Below are positions 33,301-47,604 of a stretch of DNA of 64,000 nt, piece by piece. The stretch comes from Reticulitermes lucifugus (Eukaryota; Arthropoda; Insecta; Blattodea; Rhinotermitidae): assembly GCA_026260175.1 (NCBI GenBank), contig JAKCWW010000770.1, forward strand, positions 1 to 64,000, given 5' to 3'. Both the position numbers and the translations under genes were made by a program. The notes under the pieces are model-generated. The model was not told where the DNA came from. It saw nothing but the letters and a program-made list of their open reading frames with translations, and made no database searches. Position 1 is the first letter of the stretch; every line of letters starts with the position of its first letter.

Positions 33301-36300
33301 AACTAATGTACAACTTGATCTTCAAGTTGTTTGTAATTACAGGCACATTGGAATATGACATATTTATTTCCTGTATAGTTTTGTCATGTGTGTTTCAGTC
33401 TTAAAGGCCACCATTATTCATTTATTTATTAGTAACAGCAACTCTTGTTGGTAGTGTTGAATGTCTGCCTGGTGGTGACCTGTAAGATCAAAAAGAAAAA
33501 TATAAAGGAAATAACAATTTCATACTAAAGTGAAGACTATTGTGATGGTTTGTAATTTATTTCAGTTGTAATTAGTACATGGTATAAAATGAAGTATGTA
33601 AAGGCATGATGAAACTTGAAATTCTCTCAGTAACTGTTGTGGGAATGTGCTTGTGATATGAAGTTGCTGGAAGTCAACATCTGAAGTACATACTTTTACA
33701 CTTAACAAATTTCAGCTGTTGATTGTTAAGGAAGATTGCACAGAGATGTTTAGTGAATCTACTTAAAAGAGGCACTACCTACAAGTTACCAGCTGATGTA
33801 CAACCTGTTCCACTTACAAATGTCAGTTGTTGGCTCTTAAGGAAGGTTGTGTGGAGATATTATTGATCTTATGATAAGACGTATGCAGTTTGTGTGGTTG
33901 TCTGTTGTAGAGGTAACTGATATCATTTGCTTTCATTAGAAACTGGTATAATTGCCACAAAACAGTGTTACAACATGATGTGCGCAGTCTCTTCAGCTCC
34001 ACAGCATTTGAGCTAGGCATGCCATTGCTGTGACTTAAAAAGACTGCAGTGGCCTTTTAAAGGGTGGAATTGTAGGCTGTGATGGGTAGTGAGTGGTTAA
34101 TCTGTAACCATTGTAACTGTCGCTATTAGAAATGCAAAGATTTGATGGTTATGTCGTCTGCCTAATACATATGAGAATGCATATGCAACCTTTATTTCAT
34201 AAAGAAATGTGATAGAAATGCATGTTTTGCGTAAGTATGAGTATGACTTAAACTAAGGTGTGACATTTGAGATCAGTCTAACAAGGCCATGCCATGGTTG
34301 ATGTGGTAAATCACCAGCCCCTCACTGTGGAGGCCCAGGTTCAATTCCATACCAGTTCATGTGGGATTTGTAGTGGACAGAATTGCACTGGGACAGGTTT
34401 TCTCCATGTTCTTCAATTTTATCCTGTCAGTATCATTCATGAATTGTTCCATATTCATTCATCTGTCACAGACAATATAATATCAGCAATTGACAGTGGC
34501 ATTAAGTAACTAAAAATATTGTAACAGGAATATCCCATATACCATGCTCTTCATACTACCCATGTGCTTACAGCTGATAATTTGTTTAATTTAGTTGCAT
34601 CAAACCATCTTTAAGTGGCTGCAAAGCCCAGAGTAGACCAGCCCATGCAGAGTCCTTAATATTTTATGCAGGTGAGAGAATGCACTCCAATATCAGAAAC
34701 CTGATATTTGACTGTAAATTAAGTAAAAATACAGTAAACACAAAAGAAACACATTGCTTACCAACACTCACATTTCAACACCAGTACTGGTGTTGGACAC
34801 AGTGTTTGTGTAGTGGGGTTGTAGTTTCACATGCATTTAACATTGTTTCAGCTGACGAAAGGAAGGTTGCATTACATTGTTCTTCAGGACATGCAGGTCT
34901 TGAAGGTTGTGCATCAAAGTCACAACAGGGTCAACAAAATGTAGTGCACAGGGTAACTGCTGAAGAGACGACCCATCAAGGTAGTAAGTTGCAGTTAATG
35001 GTGCCTGAAATCAGGGAAATGGATGGTGAGAAGTGTAAAGCATCTCATGATAGTTGCCTTAGTGATGATAAACATGGGACACATGTAACTGAAAGTGATT
35101 TTGTTGAGAAAACCATGAAGAGGGAAGTAAAACTGTCAAGTAATCTGGTTTCCAAGGATAAGTGTGAGATGGACCAAAGTGTTCCTTACAACAGTTCGGT
35201 TAGTGAAGCAAAGAAATATGCAAAAAGTTTACCAAAATACCCTGGTGTTAGGAGGTTATCTTTGCAGTATTATACTACCATAGGTGAATATTTTGGTAAG
35301 GATTTGTTTAAAACAGATGATGAAATTAAACACGCCACAAAGGACTGTGGTAGAAACTTGAGAGAAAAGGAATTCACAAGTAATGGTCAAAACCCCAGAG
35401 AAAATATGGTGAAGACAGTAATAAAGAAAGAGAAACCATCAGTGAAGGTAAGTTCACAGTGTTCCAAAACAGGACAGCAGGCTCCTGCGAATGTGGAGAA
35501 AAGTTTGGTAAAGGAAAGTCAACAGTGTTCATCTGAATTTCAGGCTTCAAGTCACTGTAAAAGAAATGAAAGTAGTTTGTTACTGTTAAAGGGAAAAAAC
35601 CGAAGAAAAACATCGGAAGATATTACAAATACAAATATTACAAATCTGACAAAAAATACAAATATGTCGGAGTTAGATTTGAAGTGCTTTAAAAATAAGA
35701 AGAAGAGAAAAAGGATTTTAGAATTGTTTGGAGAGGATCCTGATGAACCTTCAGGAAAGAAATCTGACAGTTCTGATGGATTGGGCATGAAGGTTTTACA
35801 AGGGAATAATGCTAGATCAGTTTCAACAAAAGTATCTGATCGTTTTGCTAACACTTCAGAGCTGGATACGAGACTGAAGGATACGGGATCCAGAGTTTGT
35901 CAACCAGTTACTATTTCTCATAAACATGCACCTGAAATGTCTAGCTTTGTTAAAGGAACATTAAGACATAGTGATGAAAACAAAACCAAGGAATCTGTTG
36001 ATCAGCAGTCAGCTTCTTCACATCATGAAGGGGGGGTGCAAAAACAAGTTTCCCAGAAATCGGTACTAGTCATGAAGGGCAATGATTGTGGAGGATGTCA
36101 TGAACTGGAGTTATCAGTGACATGCTGCACGAAAGAGGGAACAGATTCAGGTACAATGGCACTGGATGATCGACTGAAGCATGATGAATCTAGTAGTTTG
36201 ACCCATAAAAGTGATATACATCTTACAGGCTCCATCAAGGAAGGAACGAATGGGGATTTTCATTTAATAATAAATATGGGAATTACAGATGCTTTGTTTC

Positions 36301-39300
36301 CTGGTCCCGAAAAATGTCAGTCTGTTATTGGAGTGAAACTACCTTCATCAGTAAATTGCCATGTGGCAAAGGATGTTAATGAAGCATCAAATGGACATTC
36401 TACAAACATGGAGGGTCATGTGTCTGCTGAAGAGTGTATAGAAATTGCTGATGTGCCATTAGGCACTGTAGAAAGGGTGGCAGAAAAGAGGGTTGTATCT
36501 GCAGGAGGTAGTGAAAATGTATCTGTAATAAACATTCCAGAAGTAGCTTTGTTACATAGGGATGAGACTGGATCAGTAGATACACATGTTTTATCTGTAC
36601 CACATAGTGCATGTGCTGAACAAAATCCACCAGGTAACCAACATCATACAGTTACGTCGTCAAGGAGTGAACCACCTGTCAGTTTGGTACCGCTTGACAG
36701 AGGAAGTGTTACTGATTCCGCCTCCGAGTCACAGGTTCTCAGTGTGCCAGAACAAACGAAACAAATCGAAGATCAGATATTTGACATTTATGCAGAAACT
36801 TCATCACAAAGTTTACCTGAGGAAGGAATGGCGATAAGAAAAGAAAAAGAAACTGGCAAAGGAGTAGTGCATGATGAAGATATTCAAAGGAAATCTGATA
36901 CTGTTGGGAAAAACAAGAGTCTTCCAGAATCAAATGCTGTGTTGACGGTAGCCTGCAGGAGAGAAAGCTGTAACATATCACAGTCACCTGTAGACCCCAA
37001 CCAGAGCCAGTCTTCTGCTGCATTAGAGAAAAATAGTTCAAGCAGTGGGGAAGCGTCTTCTTCAGATGGCTGCCAGTCTTCCGTCGGATCTGATCAGTTA
37101 CCAAATGGACTGTTGGGTGTCAACAGCCCGACTACAAATCTGTCTCAGTCTGTCGTATTTCCACAAACTAGTAGCAACACAAATGACATCCCAGACGTGG
37201 TTGGTGCTCCTGCGTCTCATAATTTACTTCGGATTAGAGTTCGAGATCCAGAGAGTTTAGGAATAACTCGTCCTCGGAGTTCATTTTTTGAAATTATGGA
37301 TACAAAATTGCGTGAATTGACAGAAGTTACTTACATATTGTTGCAAGATATAGTTCGTTTTAAACAGCGCTTTGAAGCACTGTCTCGCCTAACAGGTTCT
37401 TTGAGAGATACTGAAAGAGCTTTGGCACAGGCAGAGTTTGCAAACCCTCACCAAATTTTGAAAACTAAAACCTTCCTTGGTTTATATAAGTACATTGAGA
37501 AAAGTTTCTCGGTTGAAACAGAAGGTTTTCTAATTAAACGTCTAAGTGAGTTGAATCCGGGTTGGACATATACTTCAGAGCTTTTGAAGAAGTGTTGGAA
37601 TTATTGTATTTGGGTACACAGGAACTCTGAGAATAATGTGGTAAATTCAGATCATACCTCTGGACAAGCCACTGTTTCATCATTTCCGTATCGACAACAG
37701 TATCAGCAACAGCCTGTTGGAGTTCCTCTTCCAAATAATGTTGCTGGGAGTGCAACTAGCGTGCTTACAACTTTGTTAGAAGGTGGAAGACAAACATCAT
37801 TGAGCAGTGAAGCAAATTTAAATTCAAAGCAGCAATCTTCTGCATCTGTAGACAATGTTGCATCTGTTGCTCAGATTCAGCACACATCAGGCAGAAAGGA
37901 GATAGTGACTAACACTGCAGGTTTTGTTATGAAACCTCCATCACATGACAGGCTTATGAGAGAGGCAGGAACAAATTTGAACACAAGACATGCTCAGGTT
38001 AGAAACATCTTTCATCAACATCCCACTTATAATCGTTTGCAAGCACCAAACTCATCAAGGATATTTCAGACTCATTCACATTCCAATTCTCATGTGCCAC
38101 AACTTGTTCCTGCAGGCGATAGAGCCATTCCACCCAATCCTTATGTACCACAAACCGTTCCTGCAACTGATAGAACCATTCCACCCAGTGTTTATCTACC
38201 ACATACTGTTTCTGCAACTGATAGAACCATTCCACTTGCACATGTTCCAGTTTCCAATACACCATCTCAAACCAGAACAGTTTCTAGATTACTGTCACAT
38301 ACATGCAGAGAGCAAAGAACTGTACAACCTGCAGTTGCAGGATGTGCATCAGGTTACTCACAACCAAATGTTTTCAGTCATTCATATCCACCAAATCAAC
38401 GTGGTACAGCATCATTTAACACCTCTAACACACTGTACTCACCGAATCGAGCTGTAGAGCAAGGTACATCAACACAGCGTAATAGTGATATTCTCCAAAA
38501 TACAAATCGTAGGGTTACATATCCAAATGGAAGTACCCAACAGGGAAGGATCTTGAATGTTGTGAATCAAAATACAGTTCTGAGTAAGTCAGCTTCAAAC
38601 TCTTTCAGTCAGCCATATCCCCTTAATTCAGCAATACAACAGGATACAGTCTCTCAAGCTGTGAGAAATTCTGTCTCAGATAAGTGTACTGCAACCCGTT
38701 TCAGCCAGCATTATCCTCGAAATGCTATACAGCAAGGCACATTCGGTCGTGTGAATAATGTTTACCCAGTAGCATCAGCTCCAAATTCTTACTGTTATTC
38801 TTACCCCCAAAGTGAAACTGTACAACAGGGGACATTTTCTCAGCCTGTGAGTAGTACCTCTACAGATATGTCTGTACCAAACCCTTTCAGTCAGTCATAT
38901 GCAAATAATGTTGCTGTTGCTCTCCCAGGTACCGCTCCATATCCATCTGGTTACCCTAATCAAGCAAATCAAGCCAGTACTTACCATTTGTCTAATGATC
39001 CTTCAAGTTCATTAACTGGAAGTGCACAGAATGTTTTATTGAATGCTGGTCCTACAAGAGAAATTTATGGGTATGTGCATCAGACAAGAAATAATAGGTT
39101 TCATTCACCATCGTCTTATTCAGTGCAGTCATCAAGCTACACACAGCAATTGAGACCGATGATGCTACAGTCTGAGCAACGAGTGAATGTTCAGGAACAC
39201 CATGCATCTGTTGGTCAAGGAAACGGCAAATTCTACAGTAGAGTATCATGTGGGCTCTCTCAGCAACATCAAGCACCTCCAGTGGCATCTGGTTCAGAAT

Positions 39301-42300
39301 TGCAGTCGTGTGGAACACCACAGTCTGTAAGCAGCAGGAGAAGATCCTATGGAAAAGGAAATGCTAATATTACAGCAAGCAATAATTTCTGTGAGGGAAG
39401 AAATATGCAGAATGTACCAGCAGGTAGTGGTATTTCCTACAGTGGGAACAACCGAAGTGGATATCTTGGAAACAGTACAGCAAGTAACAGCCAGTCTGAC
39501 AAGAGGAAGGGTGAGGGTGTATTTCTTGCAAGTAGTGCAGCAAGTGACAGGCTGTGTGATGTAGCAAGTGCACAGAGTGAACCAGTAAGTAGCAGCATCT
39601 CTAGGAGAGAAAATATTTGTGTGTCTGTTGCAAATAGTAGAGAAACCAACATTCTTTCTGACAGAGGAAACAACCAGTGTAGTGGATATATTGTAAATTC
39701 TACAGCAAGTCACAGCGTATGTGATAAGGGGAACAGTGAGGGTGTATCTCTTGCAAATAGTGCAGCAAGTGACAGGCTGTCTGATGTAGCAAGTGCACAG
39801 AATGAACCAGCCAGTAGCAGCCTCTCTAGGAGAGAAAATATTTGTGTGTCTGTTGCAAATAGTAGAGAAACCAACATTCTTTCTGACAGAGGAAACAACC
39901 AGTGTAGTGGATATATTGTAAATTCTACAGCAAGTCACAGCGTATGTGATAAGGGGAACAGTGAGGGTGTATCTCTTGCAAATAGTGCAGCAAGTGACAG
40001 GCTGTCTGATGTAGCAAGTGCACAGAATGAACCGGCCAGTAGCAGCCTCTCTAGGAGAGAAAATAATTGTGTGTCTGTTGCAGATAGAACAGAAACCAAC
40101 AGTATTTCTGATAGAGGAAACAACCAGAGGAGTGGAATATTTGCAAATAGTACAACGAATAACAATGTGTATGATAGTGGAAGCAACAAAACTCAACCTC
40201 TTGCAAGTACAGCAACAAATTATAGTGTCTCTGATACAGGAAACAGCCAGAATGGATCCTTTCTGAACAGTACAGCAGGTGATGGCCTGTCAGTGTGTGA
40301 AAACAGCCACAGTGTACCACCAGCAGTAGTTGATATTCCTTCTTTAATACCATTGCAGGCAAGATTGAAAGATGTTAATCAGCAGTCGAATAGATTGACT
40401 GAGAAGGAACCTGCCTGTGATGCTGGCAAACAGATAATGAGCAGTATAACTCAGGGTGATATTTCTGGAGCACCAATCACAGGGAATTGTGGCGAAGTTA
40501 CATTGCGGACCTATCGGAAGAGAACCAATGATGCCGAATCAATAAACCAGTCAGAGAGGGTTGAAGGTTTTGGTTGTACGAAAGATGTGCAAGTTGGGGC
40601 TGAATTTGGTGGTGCAGAAGATGCTCACCTTGTAGAAAATGTAGTTGGGAGGAAGGATAAATGTGTTTCCAATGGAATACTTGCAAAACATTTGTCATCT
40701 CATAGTTCCTTGTCTGATCCTGAAACTGGGCTCAGATCAGATGTAGCTGGGGAAGAAGGAAACTCAAGTACTGCTGAAGTTGCGAGTGAACTGTTGGAGG
40801 AGAGAGAAGTAACGATTCTCACAGACTGTGTGTGTGTACCCATATCCACTCCTAAAAGTTGTGAGATGTCCGCTTCATTGAACAACACTTCAGCTGACAT
40901 AACAGAGGAAGCTGCAGGATCTGACAACAACAGAGAACCTGAATCTGAAATAGAAGTGGTAAGTTCTGTGTTACTTTTAAGTCATTTATGAGTGCCCAAA
41001 TTTTCTCATTACCAGTACTGAGTGTTGAGCATTCATGTGCATTGCTTTTTATGCATTTTGCATGAAGTGCATGAAATGAACACATCACAAGGACATATCT
41101 GTCTGCATGTTACATCTCAGGGACTGCATAATGGACTTAAGTGAAATCTGTTGTTGGATGTCTATACCAAAAGGTGGTGGGTGAGTTTAGTTTGGTACAC
41201 ATTTTCACATTTTTATGACTACATGGATGGGACATTAAAGAAAGAAGGCACTGATTTTGATGGGACAGTCAAATAATCTTTTAGTTTCTTCATATCCACA
41301 GTTTGTCAAGCAGTATTTTTATTGTGAAGATTTAAAGCACCTTCATATGGCTTGTTTGAAACATTATTTTTTCTTTGACAGAACTGTCTTTGTTCATGGG
41401 AAATGCTTCATTATTTCCCACATCATATGAAACTTATTTTCAGATCTTTGCCTGTCTCCATGTATGATGGTTTTGACTTAAGGTTTTAAGACTGTTGCTA
41501 TGTGGAGGCCATTACAGGAAGACCTCACTGGACCATGTCTGATGACGGGTTGAAAAGCATTTTTGTTTCACAACTGACTACAGCAGCCAGAAAGTCCATA
41601 AGTTTGTTGTATGGATTTTTGTGTGATGAATATACAAGTTAGTGCATGTAGGGGAGGTTTTGTTTATTGGCATGTATTATCTGCAAAATTGGATAAAGAA
41701 TTTATTGGTTGATTTTAATTTTGGTCCATAGAATCTATAGATTGGTAGATCTATTGTCCGTGTGCTTAAGAACATTGTCTCAACTTGTGTATGTGCACAA
41801 GGTGATGGAATGTTTGTGTGATTTCAGCTGCAGCCTGTGCCAAGGTAATAGGTGCTTGGTTATATTTTATTATTTGTAGGCTGCAGTTTTCCTCAGTGTA
41901 CTAGAGAAATATATTCATGTGAACAAAGTGCATTCATTTGCAGTACTTTTGCAAAGTATGGATCATGGTGAAATTGATGCCAAAGGTTCTGCAAAATAAT
42001 ACCTCACATCAGCAGCACATTGTAAAAGAACAGTATACAGAATAATGGGAGAAGATCAAAAAGACAGGGTCAGTTCTGGACAGAAAATACAGATATATCA
42101 CTAACAAGATAAATTGGACAACACTGTACCTTGAATGGAAGCAAACCCAAAAAGGATGTTTGCTGTTGTTGGTTGTTCAAATTGGAGTTAAAAAAGTCCT
42201 CACACATGGGAACTGTGAGTGGAGTTGGAACCATACAAGAGCTGTTACCGTGAGATTGGAAAGGAGAAACCAGTATTACTGGTAGCCAGTGTACTTCTTG

Positions 42301-45300
42301 ATGCAGTACTCATGTTTTTCTTGAATGGGGCATAGTTTGCATTGAGTGGGAACATAAAGAGTGAATTTGACAGATACTGGTGTTCCAAAAATTCCCATGC
42401 AGTTCATGAAGTTTCTTGTACATTAACTTAAAAATTAATGCAGTAAATATATGCAGAATCATAGGATCTGTATTTTGAAGAACTGGTAAATTCATACCAT
42501 TATGTTTACATAATTGTGAAATCTTCCTTCATGGAATTTACACAGGAAGAAATTTACTTTAACTAAATGCAGGAGAGTGCTGTTGCCCATGCAGCAACTT
42601 TTCCAGTATATGCACTGTAAGAGGTATTCAGCAACTGGTTGATAACTGGTAAATGGTGGTGTCCAAGAATGCCAGTTACAGATCCATATGAGTATTATTT
42701 GTTGGGACAGTGAATGTGAACAATCCACATTCTTTGCAAGAAGTGGAAGATGGTGTTGAAAGAAAAATTGCTAATCTTTCAAGACAGGAGCTGTTGGAGT
42801 GTACTTTCCTCAATTTCCAGAAATGGCTTACCATATGAAGCTTAATATACAACATAAAGTATTGATGGCTATAAATTTAAGACTTCATTTAAATCATTTT
42901 GTCATACTGTGAATATTGGACATACTGTAAAGGAACAGTACTTGTTTCTGCAATGTGACCTTTGAGGTCAAAGAGGTGTGCAAAATAGGAAACATTGTGC
43001 CTTTCAGTGTGTGTAATCCCTTGGCATACATCTGTGCAGTCTAGTGCCTAAACGGAATGGGTTTTATTGCCACAAGATGTGGGTTAATATCCTGTATTTG
43101 GGCATGTCATAATTACAGTGTTTTGTTACTTGCCTGCTGAATTAATTGACATGGCAGTTCCATGAAACTGCAATTTGTTGACAGGTGACATAAAGCTGGT
43201 GTGTTAGATGGTACATACAACTGTCCTTGCCTCCTCCTCACCCCTCTGGAGCAAAGGACCAAAAAAAAAATACGGCACCTTTGAAGGTAGTGCACTCCCT
43301 TTTCAATCTGGTTGTACTTGCTGCTTGTTAGACAGGTACAGTAAAGGTAAAGTTGCATGCCATGAATACACGTGGAGGAGTGGCGGTGTAGCTCCATGCA
43401 CTCTTAGCCTCAGCATTAGATGGAAGTGAATAGTCAGCTTAATGCCTTGGGTGTTTTATATTTTGATGTAAGAGCCCCCAGTACCTATTTATGTAGGAGG
43501 CAGTTTGGGCCCCACTGCTGGTATGGACACTGGAGAAGAGAGAATCTTGGCCCTGTCAGGAATGTAATCCCAATTCCTCAGTCATGTAACTAGCTGCAAC
43601 CCAGTTGCTGTATTGGGATATCCTGGTAAAAACATACACTAGTGCCTGCAAATAAAATTTATTCTTTGTCCACATTTTACCTGCATTTTGTCCATAACTT
43701 GTTGGGAAATGTGTAGTCTTTATTGTTGGGTCATATATTTACATTAACGTAACAACATACTGGAAGGGTGTGCAGTAGGGAAATCGGATTAAAAATTCTT
43801 CCTGGATCTGCTTGTTCTGACATGGTTATGAATGAAATTTAATGTCAATTTATATGTGAGATTTTGTAATGTCTCCTGTCAATATAATTACTAGTTGGTG
43901 CCTTCTATTACATAATCAATTTAATTGATATTTTACAGCTTTATGAAGTACTGCCGCAGCCACGAACCGTTTCTAGAGACAGCGGGTATACTACGCCTTC
44001 TCCCATGGTTGGAAATGTCAGTGTCAGAGATAATCAGAAGGTATGTCATACAACTGTGTTGTTACTTTTGTTTTCATATGTGTAGGGATGCTGGGAAAAG
44101 ACATAAACTGGGTCACTCAATAATATTTAGGTGGTTATTGTGGGGGGAGGCAATTTTTAATCCATCATGAAACGAAACAAGCAGAGTAATTTATTAATAC
44201 TTCTATTACTACACTGAGGTAACTCAGGTAAAAAGAATTATGACATTCAGATGTGAAAAAATGAAATAAATGGTAGTAATACTTCTGAAAACTCATAGAC
44301 ACTCAGATTGCATACTAATTTTTTTTTAATATCCATTCCTCATCCTTTGCAGTCTCAGTCTGGACTCTTATATCACCAATATACACATCTTCCTCTCTGT
44401 CTCTTCTTCCCTCTTCTTAATGGCTGATGGCTGTTCTGTTCCTACATATGCTTCCCCTGAAGTGTGATTTAAGTCAGTCTGAGTGAGTATGAAATTTTAA
44501 AGGTTTTAGCTGTCATGTTTTGTAAACTCCTGTGAAGTTTTGCTACAGCGATACACGTGTGGTAGCTTCTGTCTGAAAGCTACCTTCAGTTCTTTCCGCA
44601 GTCATGTATTGAATTTCATCCTGTACCATATTGTTAGCAGGCATAATGAATAGTAGGTATAGAAAGCATTAGCTTTCATGTTTGTCAAGTGTGGTTCATA
44701 TTTAATACATGCATATGTACATACCTACCATGGATCCATAGTTTGTCACAATGACAGTAGGATGTGGAAAAAGTCGCAAACATACAAAACATACAAAGTA
44801 TACAAAATATACAGAATTATTACAATGCAAAATACTATAAACATTTTATGAAAGTTGACATAGTATTGTGTCAACTTTTGTTAAGTACATAAGCTGCCTT
44901 GGAGATAGTGTATATCAAGATTCCAGTTCACATACACAACTGTTCTACGAAGAACTGTCTACAACTCATTTACACATGCTAATTATGTATAAAAATAGCT
45001 AATTTAGTTCTGTGTGATAGCATTTGATATTAGTACCTCCTTGTGGATTGATACATGTAGGAATATTCAGTGTGGTATTATAATATAAATATCTAAGGAA
45101 GAACATTGTGCATTTTGTTGGTTAAGTGTTATGCCTTGGTTATCGACAATGCACGGAACAAATAATATGAAGTATACCTGCTTCTTTTAGGTTTGCAAGA
45201 TATTTCTATACCTTGTGTAATCCAGTCATTTTTTCTTTTGTACTTTTGTATTTAACTGGAAAACTAGCCTGGAAAATGTTTAAGAAAGTACAGTAGGACC

Positions 45301-47571
45301 CGGATAAGAAGTCCCCACATTAGAGGGTTTCCCCTGTAAGAAGTCTGTTTTTTAAAGTCCCGAAATCCTGTTGCTTTTAATAAGGTTCCCTCTTAATAAG
45401 TTGTCCCGCTTAAGGAGTCCCTAATCCTCTGGTCCCTTGAAAGACTTCTTAACAGGGTTGTACTGTACATAGAAATGAGTTCAACATATAGTTAGTATCT
45501 TTGTCTTCATCAACATATTCCCATATTTTATTTTTTAGTGGTGTCTGAAAGTTTGTGATTGTTTCATTTTTTATTAATCTGGTTTATTTTGTGATTGTTT
45601 CATTTTTTGTTAATCTGGTTTATTCACCTCAAATAAGAAATCATAATATACGTAGTTTGGTCCGAAAGTAATATATCCACCATATCTATTATCTATATCT
45701 TGCCACACCCACCATACAGCCCTGATCTTGCTCCGTCAGACTTCCATCTGTTTGGTCCAATGAAAGGTGGACTTCGAGGGAAGCAGTTCCCCAATACTGA
45801 TGCTGTCTTTGAGGCTGTTAAGAAGTGGCTCAGTCAGACCGATAGTGACTTTTACGGGGCAGGGATACAGAGACTTGTTGAGCGCTGGAGAAAGTGTATA
45901 GAAAGTGGAGGTGATTTTGTAGAAAAATAACAGTATGTGAATAAAGGTCTCAACTATGACATATATAAAATTCATTTCCCTAATTGCAGCAGTATTAAAA
46001 AAAAATAAAAAATAGGCATTACTTTCGGAGCAACCCTCGTATTACTTTGTAGTTGGATGTCTGTCATGTGTTTGGCTTTGCTATAAGATATATTGATATC
46101 TGTAACATACATTTATTTCTGCAGTAAATGAACACCATGGTCATGAACACCATTTACTTTGATTTGTGTGGTCCAGAATCCATGTACTTCATGGTTTTGA
46201 AATTGTGACTCTCTTCATTTTAAAGTGGTGTGATTGTATAAGGTATATAATGCAGTTTATATGAGGGAAGAGGGAAGTTGTTTTCAAACTGAAGGCAGAG
46301 ATGTCATCACTGTACTGATTTCAGGAAATGCCTCTGAAATTTGATTCTCAGGTGACAATAAATATGTACAAGCCTGAAGACGAACTGCTAGTAGGCGAAG
46401 AGTATGAAGAGCACAAACCTTACTTGGAAGAATCTGAGGATAATGAAGATAAGAAATTACTGACATGGATTGAGTGTGAGGATCCAATACCAACTTGGTG
46501 CGATACTGAGGAGACTTTGCTGACATGGCATGAATCTAAGGTGGGCCCTTTGCCAGTGTGACATGGCATCCAGCCATTGAATTTTGCATAAAAGCACTAC
46601 ATATAACTGTGTAAAATGTCTTGATATATGTGAACACAAAGGTATAAGAGTAAGAGCCCTCTTTCTAAAGCAGTTGCCACGTAAAATATGGATAGTGGCA
46701 TTTTTCATCATTCTGTTTCATAGTAACATAATTCGCTAGTATATAATATATTCTGTGTTTTATGATTATTTAAACTGAGAATGAATTGATGCACATGTGG
46801 AGGTGTACCACCATTCACTGCAAAAACCAAACCTTGCCCTGATTTTGTAAAAAAAAATTAAGGGGGTTGAAATTACACTTTTAATACGAATCGCAAAATT
46901 ACACTTTTTCAGGTTTCCTTAGAATGGTCAAATTAACTTCTTTAACTACATTCCGTAAAAGTGGATCTTGAAGGAGTTAGTGATCATTTGAAATGTGTGA
47001 AGTGTAATTGGTATCACCATGGTATATGAAGGCTTGGAAGTTTTTCCTTTACAAAACTGGCCCTAAAAGATCTCTGTATAGACCACCAGAGTAAAATCTT
47101 GTACTGGAGCTTTACTCTTGAATCAGAAGGTGAACACAAGTGCACAGTAGTTGTCCCATGATTGTCATGTACACATTATGGCAGCAGTGCATACAGTTGT
47201 GTGAAATCACATATTCTTGGAGTTCATAAGATGTATTTGAGTGAACTCCATCCATGTACCTGAAAGCATTTCCAGCTAGAATAGTAGTACTGACTGGTGT
47301 AAATGGCTATATGGGCCTAGTGCCTTTAGTCACCTCATAACAGGAATGTATTAGATAAGGACTTGCAAATTCTACTGGGATATGTGTTTGTTAATTTTTG
47401 TCATCAGTAGAATGTATGCCTCTTTGTTTTAACCTGTTCATGAAGACTTACTAAGAACTTCACTGATATTACTTTTTGGCTATAAAGTGACTTTGTAGAA
47501 TTAGTTACAGACTGTCTTCAGACATTCTCTTAATTAGGCAGTGCTTGTTTATTGTTCTGGAATAGGGGGAG

Positions 47572-47604
<33 letters not shown>

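Larger units (their letters stand above)
27998..34851. other. Intron 3
   Basis: About 6.85 kb, CpG-poor. Holds a hAT MITE (28089-28435), a 720-bp inverted repeat (28916-29636), a minus-strand mariner relic (30240-31440), a (CATT)n tract near 31880-31940 and an old SINE (34285-34480). Nothing is recognised in 31950-34280. Confidence 0.75.
40959..43938. other. Intron 4
   Basis: About 2.98 kb. Contains a Tc1/mariner-type relic (41990-42850) and a minus-strand SINE (43337-43632). Nothing else recognised; ctgatgacgggttgaaaagc at about 41539 loosely resembles the hammerhead-like motif. Confidence 0.75.
44041..46324. other. Intron 5
   Basis: About 2.28 kb. Contains a pogo-like MITE (45291-45465) and an internally deleted mariner (45651-46040). 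Nothing else recognised. Confidence 0.75.

Noticed and set aside
34680-34851. Upstream part of the 2103-codon frame taken as protein start
   Set aside because: An acceptor at 34851 in exact phase with exon 3 explains the exon border; the ATG at 34680 is intronic.
39294-40196. 300-codon minus-strand frame opposite exon 4
   Set aside because: It is the antisense shadow of the 225-bp tandem repeat and has no independent support.
41535-41565. Further hammerhead-like motif (ctgatgacgggttgaaaagc)
   Set aside because: The stem is too short and the GAAAC is altered; not distinguishable from chance.
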